A stretch of 64,000 nt of DNA from Mermis nigrescens. Lineage: Eukaryota; Nematoda; Enoplea; Mermithida; Mermithidae. Shown in pieces: positions 30,301-39,679 of this stretch (the stretch's first letter is position 1; every line of letters begins with the position of its first letter). The notes below the pieces were generated by a model. That model was given only the letters and a program-made list of their open reading frames with translations. It did not search any database and was not told where the DNA came from. The stretch is taken from NCBI GenBank assembly GCA_036768485.1, contig JAVLUZ010000142.1, positions 1,079,999 through 1,143,998 of the forward strand, given 5' to 3'. Both the position numbers and the translations under genes were made by a program.

Positions 30301-33300
30301 CCAGAATCTCAACGCCCCCCCGCAAAAGATCGATAAACCCACCCACCCTCCAGGATGTAAGTTTCGAGCATGTTCTTCGGGGTTGTTGCCGTTTCCGACC
30401 CCTCACCCAAATTTGGTGCTGCCCATGTATGAACACAAGTACATTGAGCAAACGTAAGTACAAACAATATGCCTGCGGTGACAGGAATTGATATTTTAGA
30501 TGTCGTAATGTGTAAAAGATACAAATAAAAAGCAAAAGTTAATTATCTTTTTATCATAGTGGAAATAAATGGAAGTATAATCTCGTGACATTAATTGTCG
30601 GAATCGTTTATTAAATTTTTAATTCTAGACTGACCTGTTTTGAATTAATTACGGACATCAACACTACATTGAACATGAGTTATTTAATAACGTCTAAGCA
30701 ATTAAAGAGCAGTGGTCGCTCCGAAAATTGGATTTATTCCTTGAAGTATCCATACAAACTTAGTTGAGCCTGAAAACACACGATTAACTTTAATTACACA
30801 GCCTAGCTATATCATACAAACAATCGCTGTTTCTATCTGTCAGAAGTTCCAGTAATATGAATACTTTAAGAAAATGTTCATTCTCATCTGTATGATAAGA
30901 TCAAACAATGGAAGAAAGATGCAGATTAATTTTCCATTCTGTGGTAAATACCGCCAGTGAATAATTTGGTTATTTGAAGGACGTGATCTTATTTATTATT
31001 TTAATTATAATTCCATATAAAATTGTATATTACTTACAACATGGAAAGTGCTTCGGTGGAATTAACCAATTTAAATGAGGTGATGAAGTATATTGAGAGT
31101 GAAGAAAAGTGGATGGTAGGTTAAGTTATCTAGAGATGCAAAAAATGACAATACTGCGCAGTCAGACTAATAATAGTAGCGAATATAATTGAGTGTTTTA
31201 CCGAAGGACTTGTTCGACTTTTATAAGCTCATCAGGTCATTAATGACCTGCAGGAAATGCGAAAAATGCTAGTCGAAAATTTGCATATTCATTACTGCGT
31301 GCCTGCATCGACCTGCTATACTCGTACAAAATTTACGATCAGGTTTTTTACCAATGAATAAAAAACAAATTATAGTTCTGCTGAAATGAGGAAACTCTGT
31401 TCTAAAAGAATATAAGATAAATTTAATTTTTTACCAATAAATATATACTAATTTTTTCCTTGATGTTCTTGTTGAAAGGAAGTCTGATGATATTGTGACA
31501 TCATCATATCAGAAACCTACATTTTCTGGCCTTCATGCCAAATTGTCTAGCTTCATTCCTTTTGCCTATAAAGTTGGTTTAATAAGAACACTTGTGAGTC
31601 GCATTTACTGATTTGTAACTCATATCAGTGCACTGTGGCCTCTGATATTGACAAAGCTGAAGCCGAGCTCTACTGCAAAATGAGTATCCCCTTGAAAAGC
31701 TTGATTGATAAGGTCATATCAGACTTTGCAGCAAAGGTTTACAATAAGAGTGATGAAATAAAAGTCGGGTGTGATAAATTATGCTATTCTCTTGTTTTTG
31801 CCTTAACTGGTGTGCATGGCTACAATGTCGCAGCAGAATTCTAAAGCTTATATCTGCATTTTACCCTCAGATTAGAGTAAGAGTTTGTTTTGACAAACCT
31901 GTCATGCCTGTATAAGCCGGTTTTTCAAAAACAAGGATGCTGTACCTGCTCAGCTACTCTCAAATTTAGTATCTGCGTATACGTGTTCTAGCTGTGGCTA
32001 GCTGGTGTGGCAACTCGAAACCATGACGTTTGGAGGCGAATTGCGAGGCACATACTGGCATCTGCATTTGCTACAGAAAGCCAATTCAGGGTGATAGCTT
32101 ATCTGCTATTCACAAACATATGTCAAATAGCAATCATTCAATTTCATCCAGATTGCTTCACAGGTTATCAGTCGAACATCCAATTCTTTTGATCTTTTAA
32201 TCAAGGAGTCATTATACATAGCTCGTGATCGTCCTATTCTCAACAATAATGCTTTTCATCATATCCTCCAAATTTGTTTTAATTAAGTTAAATCCCATCT
32301 TTTTCATTTTTCTTATAGTTTTAAAATCTTGTATAATTCTCTTCATAACGGCAATTTAATGGTATGTTTAAAGCTTTAAGTTTCTCTTTTGGTTTACAAC
32401 TCTCGGCTTAGCAAGCTCATTTTTAAAACTATTCACTTAGTGAATAGTCGCTTCACCACAAAGATAATTACTGTTTCCACTTTGAGAACATCTCTTTCTA
32501 ATGTACTGGCGTATAAAAAAAATTTACCAGAAATGCACGTGAAGGAGTTTAGCGTCTAGATCATCAAAAGGAGAATAAGGAAGGAATCTGGGTAAACAGA
32601 GCGACTGACGGAGAAAAATCAAATATATCTCGTGAAAGTCGGGAAATCGAACAGAAACGGTAAATAGTGATTTTTGCACTATTTCAAAATTTACTCAAGT
32701 TCTAATTCTAATGATTGATTCAGCTCAAGAAAGCTCTCCCATCCCTTACGTGTTGGTGCAAGACGAGAGGCTTCCAAGCAGACATGGGGCTTTTAGTCCA
32801 TGCAACCAGTAAAACTTAGCAAAACTTATTATTTTTATTAATTCAATTAATCTGCAAAAGCTTTTGCTCCGCTATTATTACTTTTTATTAAATTAAGAAT
32901 TATTAAACGGCTGATTGACTGTTTCACATATATGAAAGACTAGCAAAGAAAAATGCTAACCGATGCGAACAAAAAAGGGAATGTACTTGGGATTGTGAAT
33001 TATCGGAGGATGTAAAAGGAGGGGACTAAGGAAAATCTCCTATGTTATATGCCAAAAATCGCAAAATATTTTAAAAATCAGACTTCCTCTAAACAATGCA
33101 AAAATCGAAGTATGCTGCTGCGGTCTACCTGAAAAAACGTATTATTTTAAAATAATTTTCTCTGATTGACATGTGATATCTTTAAAGCATATATTACCGT
33201 AAATGCAGCTTTTTGCAGACTTCATTCATTTTTGAGTTGCTTAATAATGTGACTGAAAGGGAAATGACTGTTAACAAATCATAAATTAAATTGTTCGTAT

Positions 33301-36300
33301 TTCATTTTTACTGAGCATTTCACTTAGCAGATACAGCCATTCTAAGTGTCAAAGTGCATTCCAAATTGCCAAAAAATTGATTGAAAAAGCAGCCGAATTA
33401 GCATTGCAGTAGCTAAGCGAATTGAATGATAATAGTACATATCGATACTGCATTCAAGACAATCGATGATATTGTTGGTTCAAAGCAGTAGGAAACACGG
33501 AAGCTGACGTGCAACAGACCTTATGTAGATACTCTTTTACACATGTCTACAGCAATTGTTTACTAAACTTTTACATTTTTCAAAGGCCGCAGAATATACT
33601 TCGATTTTTTGGCATTGTTTAGAGAAAGTCTGATTTTTTACATATTTTGCGATTCTTGGCATATAACATAGGAGATTTTTCCTAGTCCCCTCCTCTTACA
33701 TCCTCGATAATTCACAATCCCAAGTATATTCCCTTTTTTGTTCCATCGGAGCATTTTTCTTTGCTAGTACCCCACTTTTAATTAGCAAGATTTGGAAATA
33801 CAATACTAGATTTCATTTACTGTGCGGTTCTTCTAATAATTGAATGGTTTAAACTTTACAAAGCTACTAGTTGTAGAAGAAACAAACATTCTGATTAGTA
33901 ATTCTTATGTTACGTAGAACATCGTGTAAAGAAATATGCTTCCAAAACTTTCTAGAGCTGAACTTAATTTACATTTTAAACTTTACACAAGAGTGTAAAG
34001 AATTTTAGTGTGATTAATAATTTCGATATTGCTCTGATATAACGATCAGCATTTATTAAGAAATGAAACCTCTATAATGTTCTAAGAACAAATTAACATT
34101 AGGTGTTAATCACTTTACACTACTCTTCATGCGCCTCTAGCAGACGTATCACATCTGTTTCCATATATATTTTACGACTTTAGGGAAAACATAAGTTACT
34201 GTGAGGCTCTAGAATGAAGCTTATTATATAGTGTAAACTTTACACTAGCAACGAGTGTAAAGAAGATTTTAGTCGGATTTGTAAATTCGATATTACTCGC
34301 ATATTACGATCAACATTCTTGAAAAAATTACGTCTCCATAACGGTTTCATGACAAATAGGCACAGATGTAAACCACTTTACATCACTGTCGAGTGTAAAC
34401 AAGCGCGCCCAGCTGACGTCACCTTATTTGATTCCATGCAAATTTTTCAGATTTCGGCAAAAAATTCAGGTTTTCGCAAAGCTCTAGAACGAAGATTAAT
34501 TAGCTAGTGTAAACTTTACACAACCACCTAGTGTAAAGAGGATTTTATTCCGATTTGTAAATCTGATATTACTCGGATATTATTATCAACATTTATGAAA
34601 AAATTGCATGTCTACAATGGTCTGAGGACAAATAAACAATGAGTGTAAACTACTTTACATCACTGTTGGATGTAAACAAATGCGCCTACGTGACGTCTCA
34701 CATTTGATTCTTTGAAAATTTCTAGACTCCAGGAAAAAATTAGGTTTCTGGAATGCTCAAAAACGAAGATAAATACATATGTAGTGTAAACTTCATGTAA
34801 ACATAAATACATATGTAGTGTAAACTTCATGTAAACACCTAGTGTAAAGAAGATTTTAGTCAGATTCGTAATTTTGATATTGTTCCGATATTACGATTAA
34901 TATTTATTAAAAAATTAAGTCTCCATAATGTTCTATGGGCAAACTAACAATAGGTGTAAACCACTTTACAACACTGTAGAGTGTAAACATATGCGCCAGA
35001 CTGGCATATCAAATTTGGTTCCTGGTCCATTTCTAGACTTGATAATCGTGTCCCTGACTCATAACCGGAGAAGCAGGCAGAAAAAACAAGACAGAAGCGC
35101 ATTTTAAACACCAAATTTTTGACTTTACACTCGCTAAATATTAATGTATAGACAATTTGCTTTGACATGCACCCGATATAAAGCACTTTATTTTTATTCT
35201 ATTGGACTTATCCCGACTTCTGGACGGAGAAAGTGGCGAACAAAAAACGCAACAAAAACGTATTTTCCATCATTTAGAACACTGTAAACTTTAAAATTCC
35301 GTACCGAACTCCCCAATGAGTTTAAAGAAATTCGGTTTGAGTACAATTTGTAGCTTTTAAATCGTAGTACATTCCTGTGTGCCAAAATTCTCTTGCAAAA
35401 ATTATTTGGTATGATTTATTAATCAAAATTCGGAAAAAACGTGTTTTTCCGCCCATTTTTTACCCCTGATTTCGAACTTTACACCCCATAAATAACTCAA
35501 TATTGCGTTTTTTTTAAATGCGGTTTGCTGCGATGTGTAGCCCCTGAGAGGCACTTTATTACTGCTGTATTCAATTTACCCTGACTCAAAAGCGGAAAAA
35601 TGTGGCAGAGAAATCTTAGTTAAAATCCGTTTTTACATCATCAACTAGAGTGTAAACTTTAAACCCCAGGATCTAACTCACCATAAAGCGTAAAAGACTT
35701 TGCTTATATGCAGAATGTAGCCCTTGATCCGCTTTACATTTCTGTCAGAAAACATTTTAAAAACTCAAACCGGGTTAGTATCGGACATAAGCAGGTTGAA
35801 AACTCGACCAAAATGTGCTTTTTCACCCCCCAGATTTTCGCACTCTTTACACTGCCATTCGAGAACTAATGCGAATTTCAACAAACGAAAAAAAGTCTAA
35901 TTTGGAGCATCCCTTCTTCTACAAATCTGTGCCATTAATTTATTTGAGGAGTCAATACTGAGTTGTCCACATGCCGTCTAAAAAACCTCCCAAAATTCAT
36001 CCTATGTTATAACAGTTACACAAAAACTTTACACCTTCTTTACACAGCCAGTTTTGAGTTTCAAGAAAAACAAAAAAAACGCAGGCAGCGAATTTTTTTA
36101 TTATCTATCTTTTAAAAAAACCGCACCTTCTAGATGTGTCCTGTTATAGCTGTAGGGGGTGCACAGGTGTTAGGGGTACCCCAAGTATATTATAGGTACG
36201 CGCTAACGCGCTTCCTATGATTACATGGCATATTCGTACTTTAATATTTCGGATTATATTTTTCAGACAAAACGACGGACTGTTGCAAACCTTCCAGGGT

Positions 36301-36573
36301 ATTTATCCAAGACTTTATAAAAACGCGATATTCAAATTACTCTTGCTGAGGGGACGGAGTAAAAATGTAGCTACAGATGACATGAACTTAATGCATATCA
36401 AACAAAATAAGCAAATATCCAACCGAGTTTTAGGCATGCTAAGTGTTAGCAAAGTCGACGTCGTGGACCAATACAAACTATCTCCGGTCGATTACCAGAA
36501 TTTATTGGCCAGATATTGGGAAAAGCAGTCGGCAAGTCAAACACGCGCGTCCAATAGCAACAAAACCAAATAG
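17920..36573 (+). CDS. 7TM receptor gene A (nematode Sra/Srab/Sre-like chemoreceptor)
   Basis: Four exons, 17920-18331, 20479-20771, 29062-29297 and 36267-36573, join to a 415-aa seven-transmembrane protein with introns in phases 1, 0 and 2. Hydrophobic segments lie near residues 24-50, 62-90, 100-127, 151-172, 198-222, 251-280 and 292-312, followed by a cytoplasmic tail of about 100 residues. The start of exon 3 (LTERYNIWFNIKITTWLLP) resembles the LSxRYQxxEN...P block of the nematode Sra superfamily, which I take as the closest family; the match is by eye only. Such receptors sit in the plasma membrane of sensory neurons and detect chemicals. Gene B, 25 kb downstream between first exons, is a close paralogue with the same exon plan and tail. 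The introns are swollen by foldback elements, MITEs, Penelope remains and satellites, some within 20-50 nt of splice sites, yet every exon is intact. Confidence 0.85.
18690..18940 (+). repeat. FB1 copy 2 left minisatellite arm
   Basis: CCCAACAGCCCCACC-type units, forward. Confidence 0.94.
19660..20100 (-). repeat. FB1 copy 2 right minisatellite arm
   Basis: GGTGGGGCTGTTGGGA-type units, the inverse of the left arm and longer than it. Confidence 0.94.
20479..20771 (+). CDS. receptor gene A exon 2 (TM4-TM5)
   Basis: Follows CACCTGCAG. It encodes TM4 (AIFITVAPWMIALVIYSILI), an extracellular loop with a WW pair and a cysteine (ATACKL), and TM5 ending LYILSRNRR. The donor GTCAGT is at 20772; a large repeat begins only about 15 nt beyond it. 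Confidence 0.85.
20787..22669 (-). repeat. long repeat R2 (GTGTAAA-rich), copy a
   Basis: Starts at the hairpin TAGGTAGCGCGTCAGCGCGTACC and continues with sequence homologous, in reverse complement, to 33767-36216, 39760-42022 and 50356-52617. Internally it contains many TTTACAC/GTGTAAA words in irregular 130-300-bp subunits. It starts about 15 nt after the exon 2 donor of gene A. No coding potential was seen. Confidence 0.8.
23190..23310 (+). repeat. 23-bp tandem repeat (GATGCTTAGGTCGATGTATA)
   Basis: About five units of TAGATGCTTAGGTCGATGTA with variants. Confidence 0.85.
23569..23832 (+). mobile_element. MITE family D, copy 3
   Basis: 264 bp from CCATACGTGGGCAGC to CCCAGGTGGGC, flanked by a perfect 6-bp repeat ACATCA (23563-23568, 23833-23838). 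Confidence 0.85.
24573..24814 (+). mobile_element. MITE family D, copy 4
   Basis: Starts CTATAGGTGGGCAGCACC and ends TCCACGAGTGG; the TSD is not clear. Internal landmarks as in other copies, with a small deletion in the A-rich part. Confidence 0.75.
24815..25382. other. intron 2 of receptor gene A, no feature recognised
   Basis: AT-rich; a 77-aa open frame at 24894-25127 has no recognisable domain and is probably chance. Confidence 0.4.
25383..25770 (+). repeat. interspersed repeat family C, copy 2
   Basis: The same order of landmarks as at 648-1015, including the hairpin GGCGCGAAGCGCC near 25581 and AAAACGC(C/T)T; it ends in GTCAAATCCACCAACCCC. Confidence 0.7.
26246..26505 (+). mobile_element. 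MITE family D, copy 5
   Basis: 260 bp flanked by a perfect 7-bp repeat ATCACTA (26239-26245, 26506-26512). The right end reads CCTAGATATG, whose reverse complement resembles the left end CCATAGG. Confidence 0.82.
27100..27290 (+). repeat. GTCGAC tandem array, left arm
   Basis: Repeated GATGTCGACGTTTTTTTCAAAA units with decay toward the centre. Confidence 0.85.
27620..27950 (-). repeat. GTCGAC tandem array, right arm
   Basis: Units GAAAAAAACGTCGACATCTTTT, the inverse of the left array. The ORFs across it are repeat products. Confidence 0.88.
28395..28590 (-). repeat. degraded MITE family D-like repeat
   Basis: Shares CTTATGGGCGTAAGG, several C-runs (TACCCCCT, TACCCCCA) and CCGCTGCCTATG with family D but lacks most of the middle. 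Confidence 0.45.
28591..29061 (+). other. end of intron 2 of receptor gene A
   Basis: AT-rich with no repeat recognised; it ends in TTGTTCAG. Confidence 0.5.
29062..29297 (+). CDS. receptor gene A exon 3 (TM6-TM7)
   Basis: Follows TTGTTCAG and starts RYRLTERYN, then TM6 and TM7, ending LLLR across a phase 2 intron (donor GTAATA). It lies alone between inverted copies of the same repeat complex (20787-24404 and 32943-36216). Confidence 0.85.
29475..29708 (-). mobile_element. MITE family D, copy 6
   Basis: Reverse orientation from CACACATGGGCGTG to CTGCCCATGTATG. Flanks ATCCTGA (29468-29474) and ATTCTGA (29709-29715) differ by one base. A further D-like fragment lies just before it (29320-29455). 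Confidence 0.72.
30011..30259 (+). mobile_element. MITE family D, copy 7
   Basis: 249 bp from CCATACATGGACAGC to CCCACGTGTGG with a perfect 6-bp flanking repeat TCTAGA (30005-30010, 30260-30265). This copy defines both ends best. Confidence 0.85.
30266..31440. other. intron 3 of receptor gene A, no gene recognised
   Basis: 30266-30445 has C-rich repeat-like sequence ending GCTGCCCATGTATG, possibly another D relative. The rest is AT-rich; an AGGTCATTAATGACCT palindrome lies near 31233. Confidence 0.4.
31456..32190 (+). pseudogene. Penelope-like retroelement remnant (RT end, linker, GIY-YIG)
   Basis: Three frame-shifted pieces line up with the C-terminal half of Penelope-like elements. About 31456-31610 reads FLDVLVERKSDD...KPTFSGLHAKLSSF...KVGLIRTLVSR, the end of the reverse transcriptase. 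31620-31845 continues to a TGVHGYN...EF block. 31845-32190 gives FYPQIRVRV, FFKNKDAVPAQLLSNLV, a YTCSSCG cysteine pair and KPIQGDSLSAIHKHMSNSNH, typical of the region leading into and forming the GIY-YIG endonuclease. Stops (for example near 31620 and 31980) and several frameshifts make it dead. It lies in intron 3 of receptor gene A. A non-Penelope LINE is less likely because LINEs lack this C-terminal cysteine/GIY-YIG pattern. Confidence 0.65.
32200..32940. other. intron 3 of receptor gene A, no feature recognised
   Basis: AT-rich. The segment TTTCTCTTTTGGTTTACAACTCTCG...AAGCTCATTTTTAAAAC near 32380-32430 recurs inverted near 39440-39500, so part of it belongs to a repeat. Confidence 0.4.
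32943..33764. mobile_element. TIR element R3, copy b
   Basis: 822 bp between TA dinucleotides (32941-32942, 33765-33766). Long inverted ends start GCAAAGAAAAATGCT and include GGATGTAAAAGGAGGGGACTA. It is directly followed by repeat R2 copy b. No transposase. Confidence 0.82.
33767..36216 (+). repeat. long repeat R2, copy b
   Basis: Contains five or six diverged subunits of about 270-300 bp (GTGTAAAGAAGATTTTAGTC...GTGTAAACCACTTTAC) at 33840-35000, then sequence shared with the other copies, and ends in the hairpin GGTACGCGCTAACGCGC. It ends 50 nt before exon 4 of gene A. Confidence 0.82.
36267..36573 (+). CDS. receptor gene A exon 4 (cytoplasmic tail)
   Basis: Follows TTTTTCAG. The frame starts with the R-QNDG block shared with gene B and ends with the conserved SPxDYQNxLxRYWExQ motif before a short S/K/N-rich end and TAG. 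Confidence 0.85.
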
Positions 36574-36684
36574 TTTTTGGAAATACCTGCTCGTTCATTG
36601 TATTGTAGAAGATGATTAATCAATTTTGTTTTAAGTCATTATTATAAAGTTTTCGCATAGCTGATGAATCAGTAATCATGAGTA

Positions 36685-37050
36685 AACATGCACAGCATGG
36701 GAATTCTAGGGGGATGAAATTTTGAAGTGCCTTTTTGTAGCCCAAAATAGTGGGTGCGCGTTAAAAAACATCGTTTTTGGGCGCTTCTATAAATGCTCTA
36801 CCTTTCTATTGCATGAAAATCTGAAAAATTTGGAAAAAAAAATTAAACAAATCAATTAAGAAATGAGTATATGGCGTGCTGCGCCGAAAATTTGACATTT
36901 TTGAGCAAATAAATGGCTGAAAACGCTTTAAACAACTCATTTTCTACGAGTTTTTTGGGAACTTTTGAAAAATCGCGAATTTCGAGGGTGGGGTGAAAAA
37001 GTTCCTGGGAAAGGGGAGTTGAAATCCTTCAATCCACCAGCATCATGTAT
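36685..37050 (+). repeat. interspersed repeat family C, copy 3
   Basis: Very similar to copy 1: CAGCATGGGAATTCTAGGGGG, ACATCGTTTTTGGGCGC, GAGTATATGGCGTGCTGCGCC, TTTTTGAGCAAATAAATGGCT. It lies just downstream of receptor gene A. Confidence 0.75.
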
Positions 37051-38154
37051 GATCATGATGTCATCCTATATGATCATGATATATGATATATATAGCAACA
37101 AAATTTGAAATTTTTAAAACATAACTAAAAAGTGCGTTTAACTGGATCCTAAAATCAGTACTTAATTATCATTCAGTAGTAAAACGCCTGCAGAACATCA
37201 GAAATTTGTTTCTTAAAATTGTCGAAAGTCTTTGAAACATAGACATGTTTGTAGCTGTGCTGGATCTTTGGAATTCTTTTTTTGACTATGATGAGGAATA
37301 TTAGCCAACCGTATCTTAGGATGTAACCTCAACATCGTTTCAGATAAAATAACTGCATCACGATTGTAAGATACTTGATTTTCGACGTTTTAAAATCATT
37401 ATATATTTTTTAGGACATTACTCGTCGAAAATTCTTACTGAATTTAGTGCTGCTATACATTAAAATTTAAGAGATCGTCCTAAATAAAACGACTTTAGCA
37501 ATGGAACATGTTTTACGAATTAGACATGAATTTACCGTTGATACAAATTTGAAATTTCGGCCAATATTCAACGAGAAAGTGTCACTTTTGTCTTAAAACT
37601 ATTAAGCATTACTTCGCCGAAGTTAAAATAAATTCAGAGCCAAAACGTCCATGGTCTTTTGATAAAAAGATCATATTTCACGTAAGACATGCCCGAAGGC
37701 TTTCAGAGTCTTGCCATCGCAGGGAGGAGAAAAAGAAAAAATTCCTAGTGGAAAACCAGTCAAATTCAGGCAAAAAGGGGCAAAAACCAAGTTTTCAAAA
37801 ACGCATGAAATTGATCGTCGTAAAGCTGTGAATTGACTAAGGTTAACACAAATTTTCAAAGTGGTTTTAGCTCAGAAAAAATTTATATGAGCCCTCAGAC
37901 TGGACTGACACCTTGTTAAGTATGCTGTGCACCTGTACAAAAATATATGACACTAGCTTTCGTTTCTTAAAAGAAATCAATCTGTAAACTCAGCTGCCAG
38001 ATCATGTCAAAAATCAGATTGACGAGATAAATGCGCTCTTGTATTAATGGAAAAAGTTCCTACCAAACACTTTTCTTCATCAATCTAACATTAATTTATG
38101 TCAATGTCAGAATCGAAATTAATATCATCCGATCGCACTCGTTCATATATAGAC
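37051..38154. other. intergenic, no gene recognised
   Basis: AT-rich sequence between receptor gene A and an R3 element; short TATGATCATGATAT repeats near 37050-37095. Confidence 0.45.
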
Positions 38155-38156
38155 TA

Positions 38157-38917
38157 GCAAAGAAAAATGCTCCGATGGAACAAAAAAGATGAATATACTT
38201 GGAATTGTGGATTATTATGGATGTAAAAGGAGGGGACTAGGAAAAAATCTACCTAAAGTCGGAAAATCTGCTAAAAATCACACTTTCTCTAAGCAACGCA
38301 AAAAATCGATGTATATTCTGCGGCCAACACATTAAAATAAATATTCAACCATAACAATGATTGAAACAGCAGCACGTTAGCTATGCAGTAGCTATGGGAA
38401 ATGATATTAAGTAAACTAACAGTCTTCCAAGCCAATTGAATGAAATAGCAAACATCGAAGACAATTGAAGACATGGTTGGTTTAAAACAGTAGGAAACGC
38501 GTAAGTTGACTTGAAACAGACTAAATGTAGATACACTAGCATGCCCGAAACGATTGTGTGCACTAATCAATCGGCTCCTGCTTTGCTTGCTATAATGCTC
38601 ATAACAAAATAAAACAACTTTAAATACAATACCTCTTAGTTTTCTATCAATCAGGTGCCAGCAATTTAAAAAAGTAACCTTGATAGATTTCGTTTATACA
38701 CTCTTATCTGAAACTTCGAACATTATTTAAAAAAGACACTTTATTAGAGGCCGCAGAATATACATCGATTTTTTGCGTTGCTTAGAGAAAGTGTGATTTT
38801 TAGCAGATTTTCCGACTTTAGGTAGATTTTTTCCTAGTCCCCTCCTTTTACATCCATAATAATCCACAATTCCAAGTATATTCATCTTTTTTGTTCCATC
38901 GGAGCATTTTTCTTTGC
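38157..38917. mobile_element. TIR element R3, copy c
   Basis: 761 bp between TA dinucleotides (38155-38156, 38918-38919). The inverted ends are about 170 bp long and nearly perfect (from GCAAAGAAAAATGCTCCG in to TTCTGCGGCC). The core of about 420 bp resembles copy b. Probably a Tc1/mariner-type non-autonomous element by its TA target. Confidence 0.88.
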
Positions 38918-39230
38918 TAGTACACTACTTTTAATTAGCGTGATTTCAGTACATCAGTCAGTAAACACAATCAGTAACATGCCACAATAATGACAACAGT
39001 CCAAGAACGCGGAAAACAATATTGTTCTTAACATCAGCATTATCCTTTTTAAACAAGACAACCTTATTGACACCATCCATTTTCAAATTAAAACTCCATT
39101 AAGTTATTTCTTCTTAATGTGCAGTTCACTTATAATCAAGCACAAATATTTAACCAACGAATTCACATTGCAAATCCTCACTCAATCAATACACAAGCAC
39201 AATGTGTTGTGACTTTTGAAATTGAAAACA

Positions 39231-39308
39231 CCCAATTTTCAATTTTCAAATTGAAAATTGGATCAATTTTCAAATTGAAAATTGAGTCAATTTTCAAATT
39301 GAAAATAG
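39231..39308. repeat. palindromic 27-bp tandem repeat
   Basis: Three units of TTTTCAAATTGAAAA with CAATT outside; each unit is itself a perfect dyad. An 'intact' ORF here is an artefact. Confidence 0.85.
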
Positions 39309-39679
39309 GGTGTTTGAATTTGCGATAAAGAAAATAATCAAAAGATAGTCACTTGGTTTATTTAAGCCGAGTAATAAAATAACGACCGTCCACCAATTCC
39401 AAACTAAACGCGACTAATCTGATCACTATGAAAAAGTTTTGAAAAATGAGCTTGCTAAGCGAGAGTTGTAAACCAAGAGAAACTTAAAGTTAAAACCTAC
39501 CATTAAATTATTAAGAGAATTATAAAAGATTTTAAACTTTAAGAAAATGGAAAAGGCGGGATGTTGGTAAATTAGAAGACAAAGTTTTTCGGCAAAAATT
39601 CAAAAACTTCACGCAAATATCAAATGTAAGGAACACTAACGCTTTGATTTGGTAGTAAAATAAATTTGTAGTATAGACT

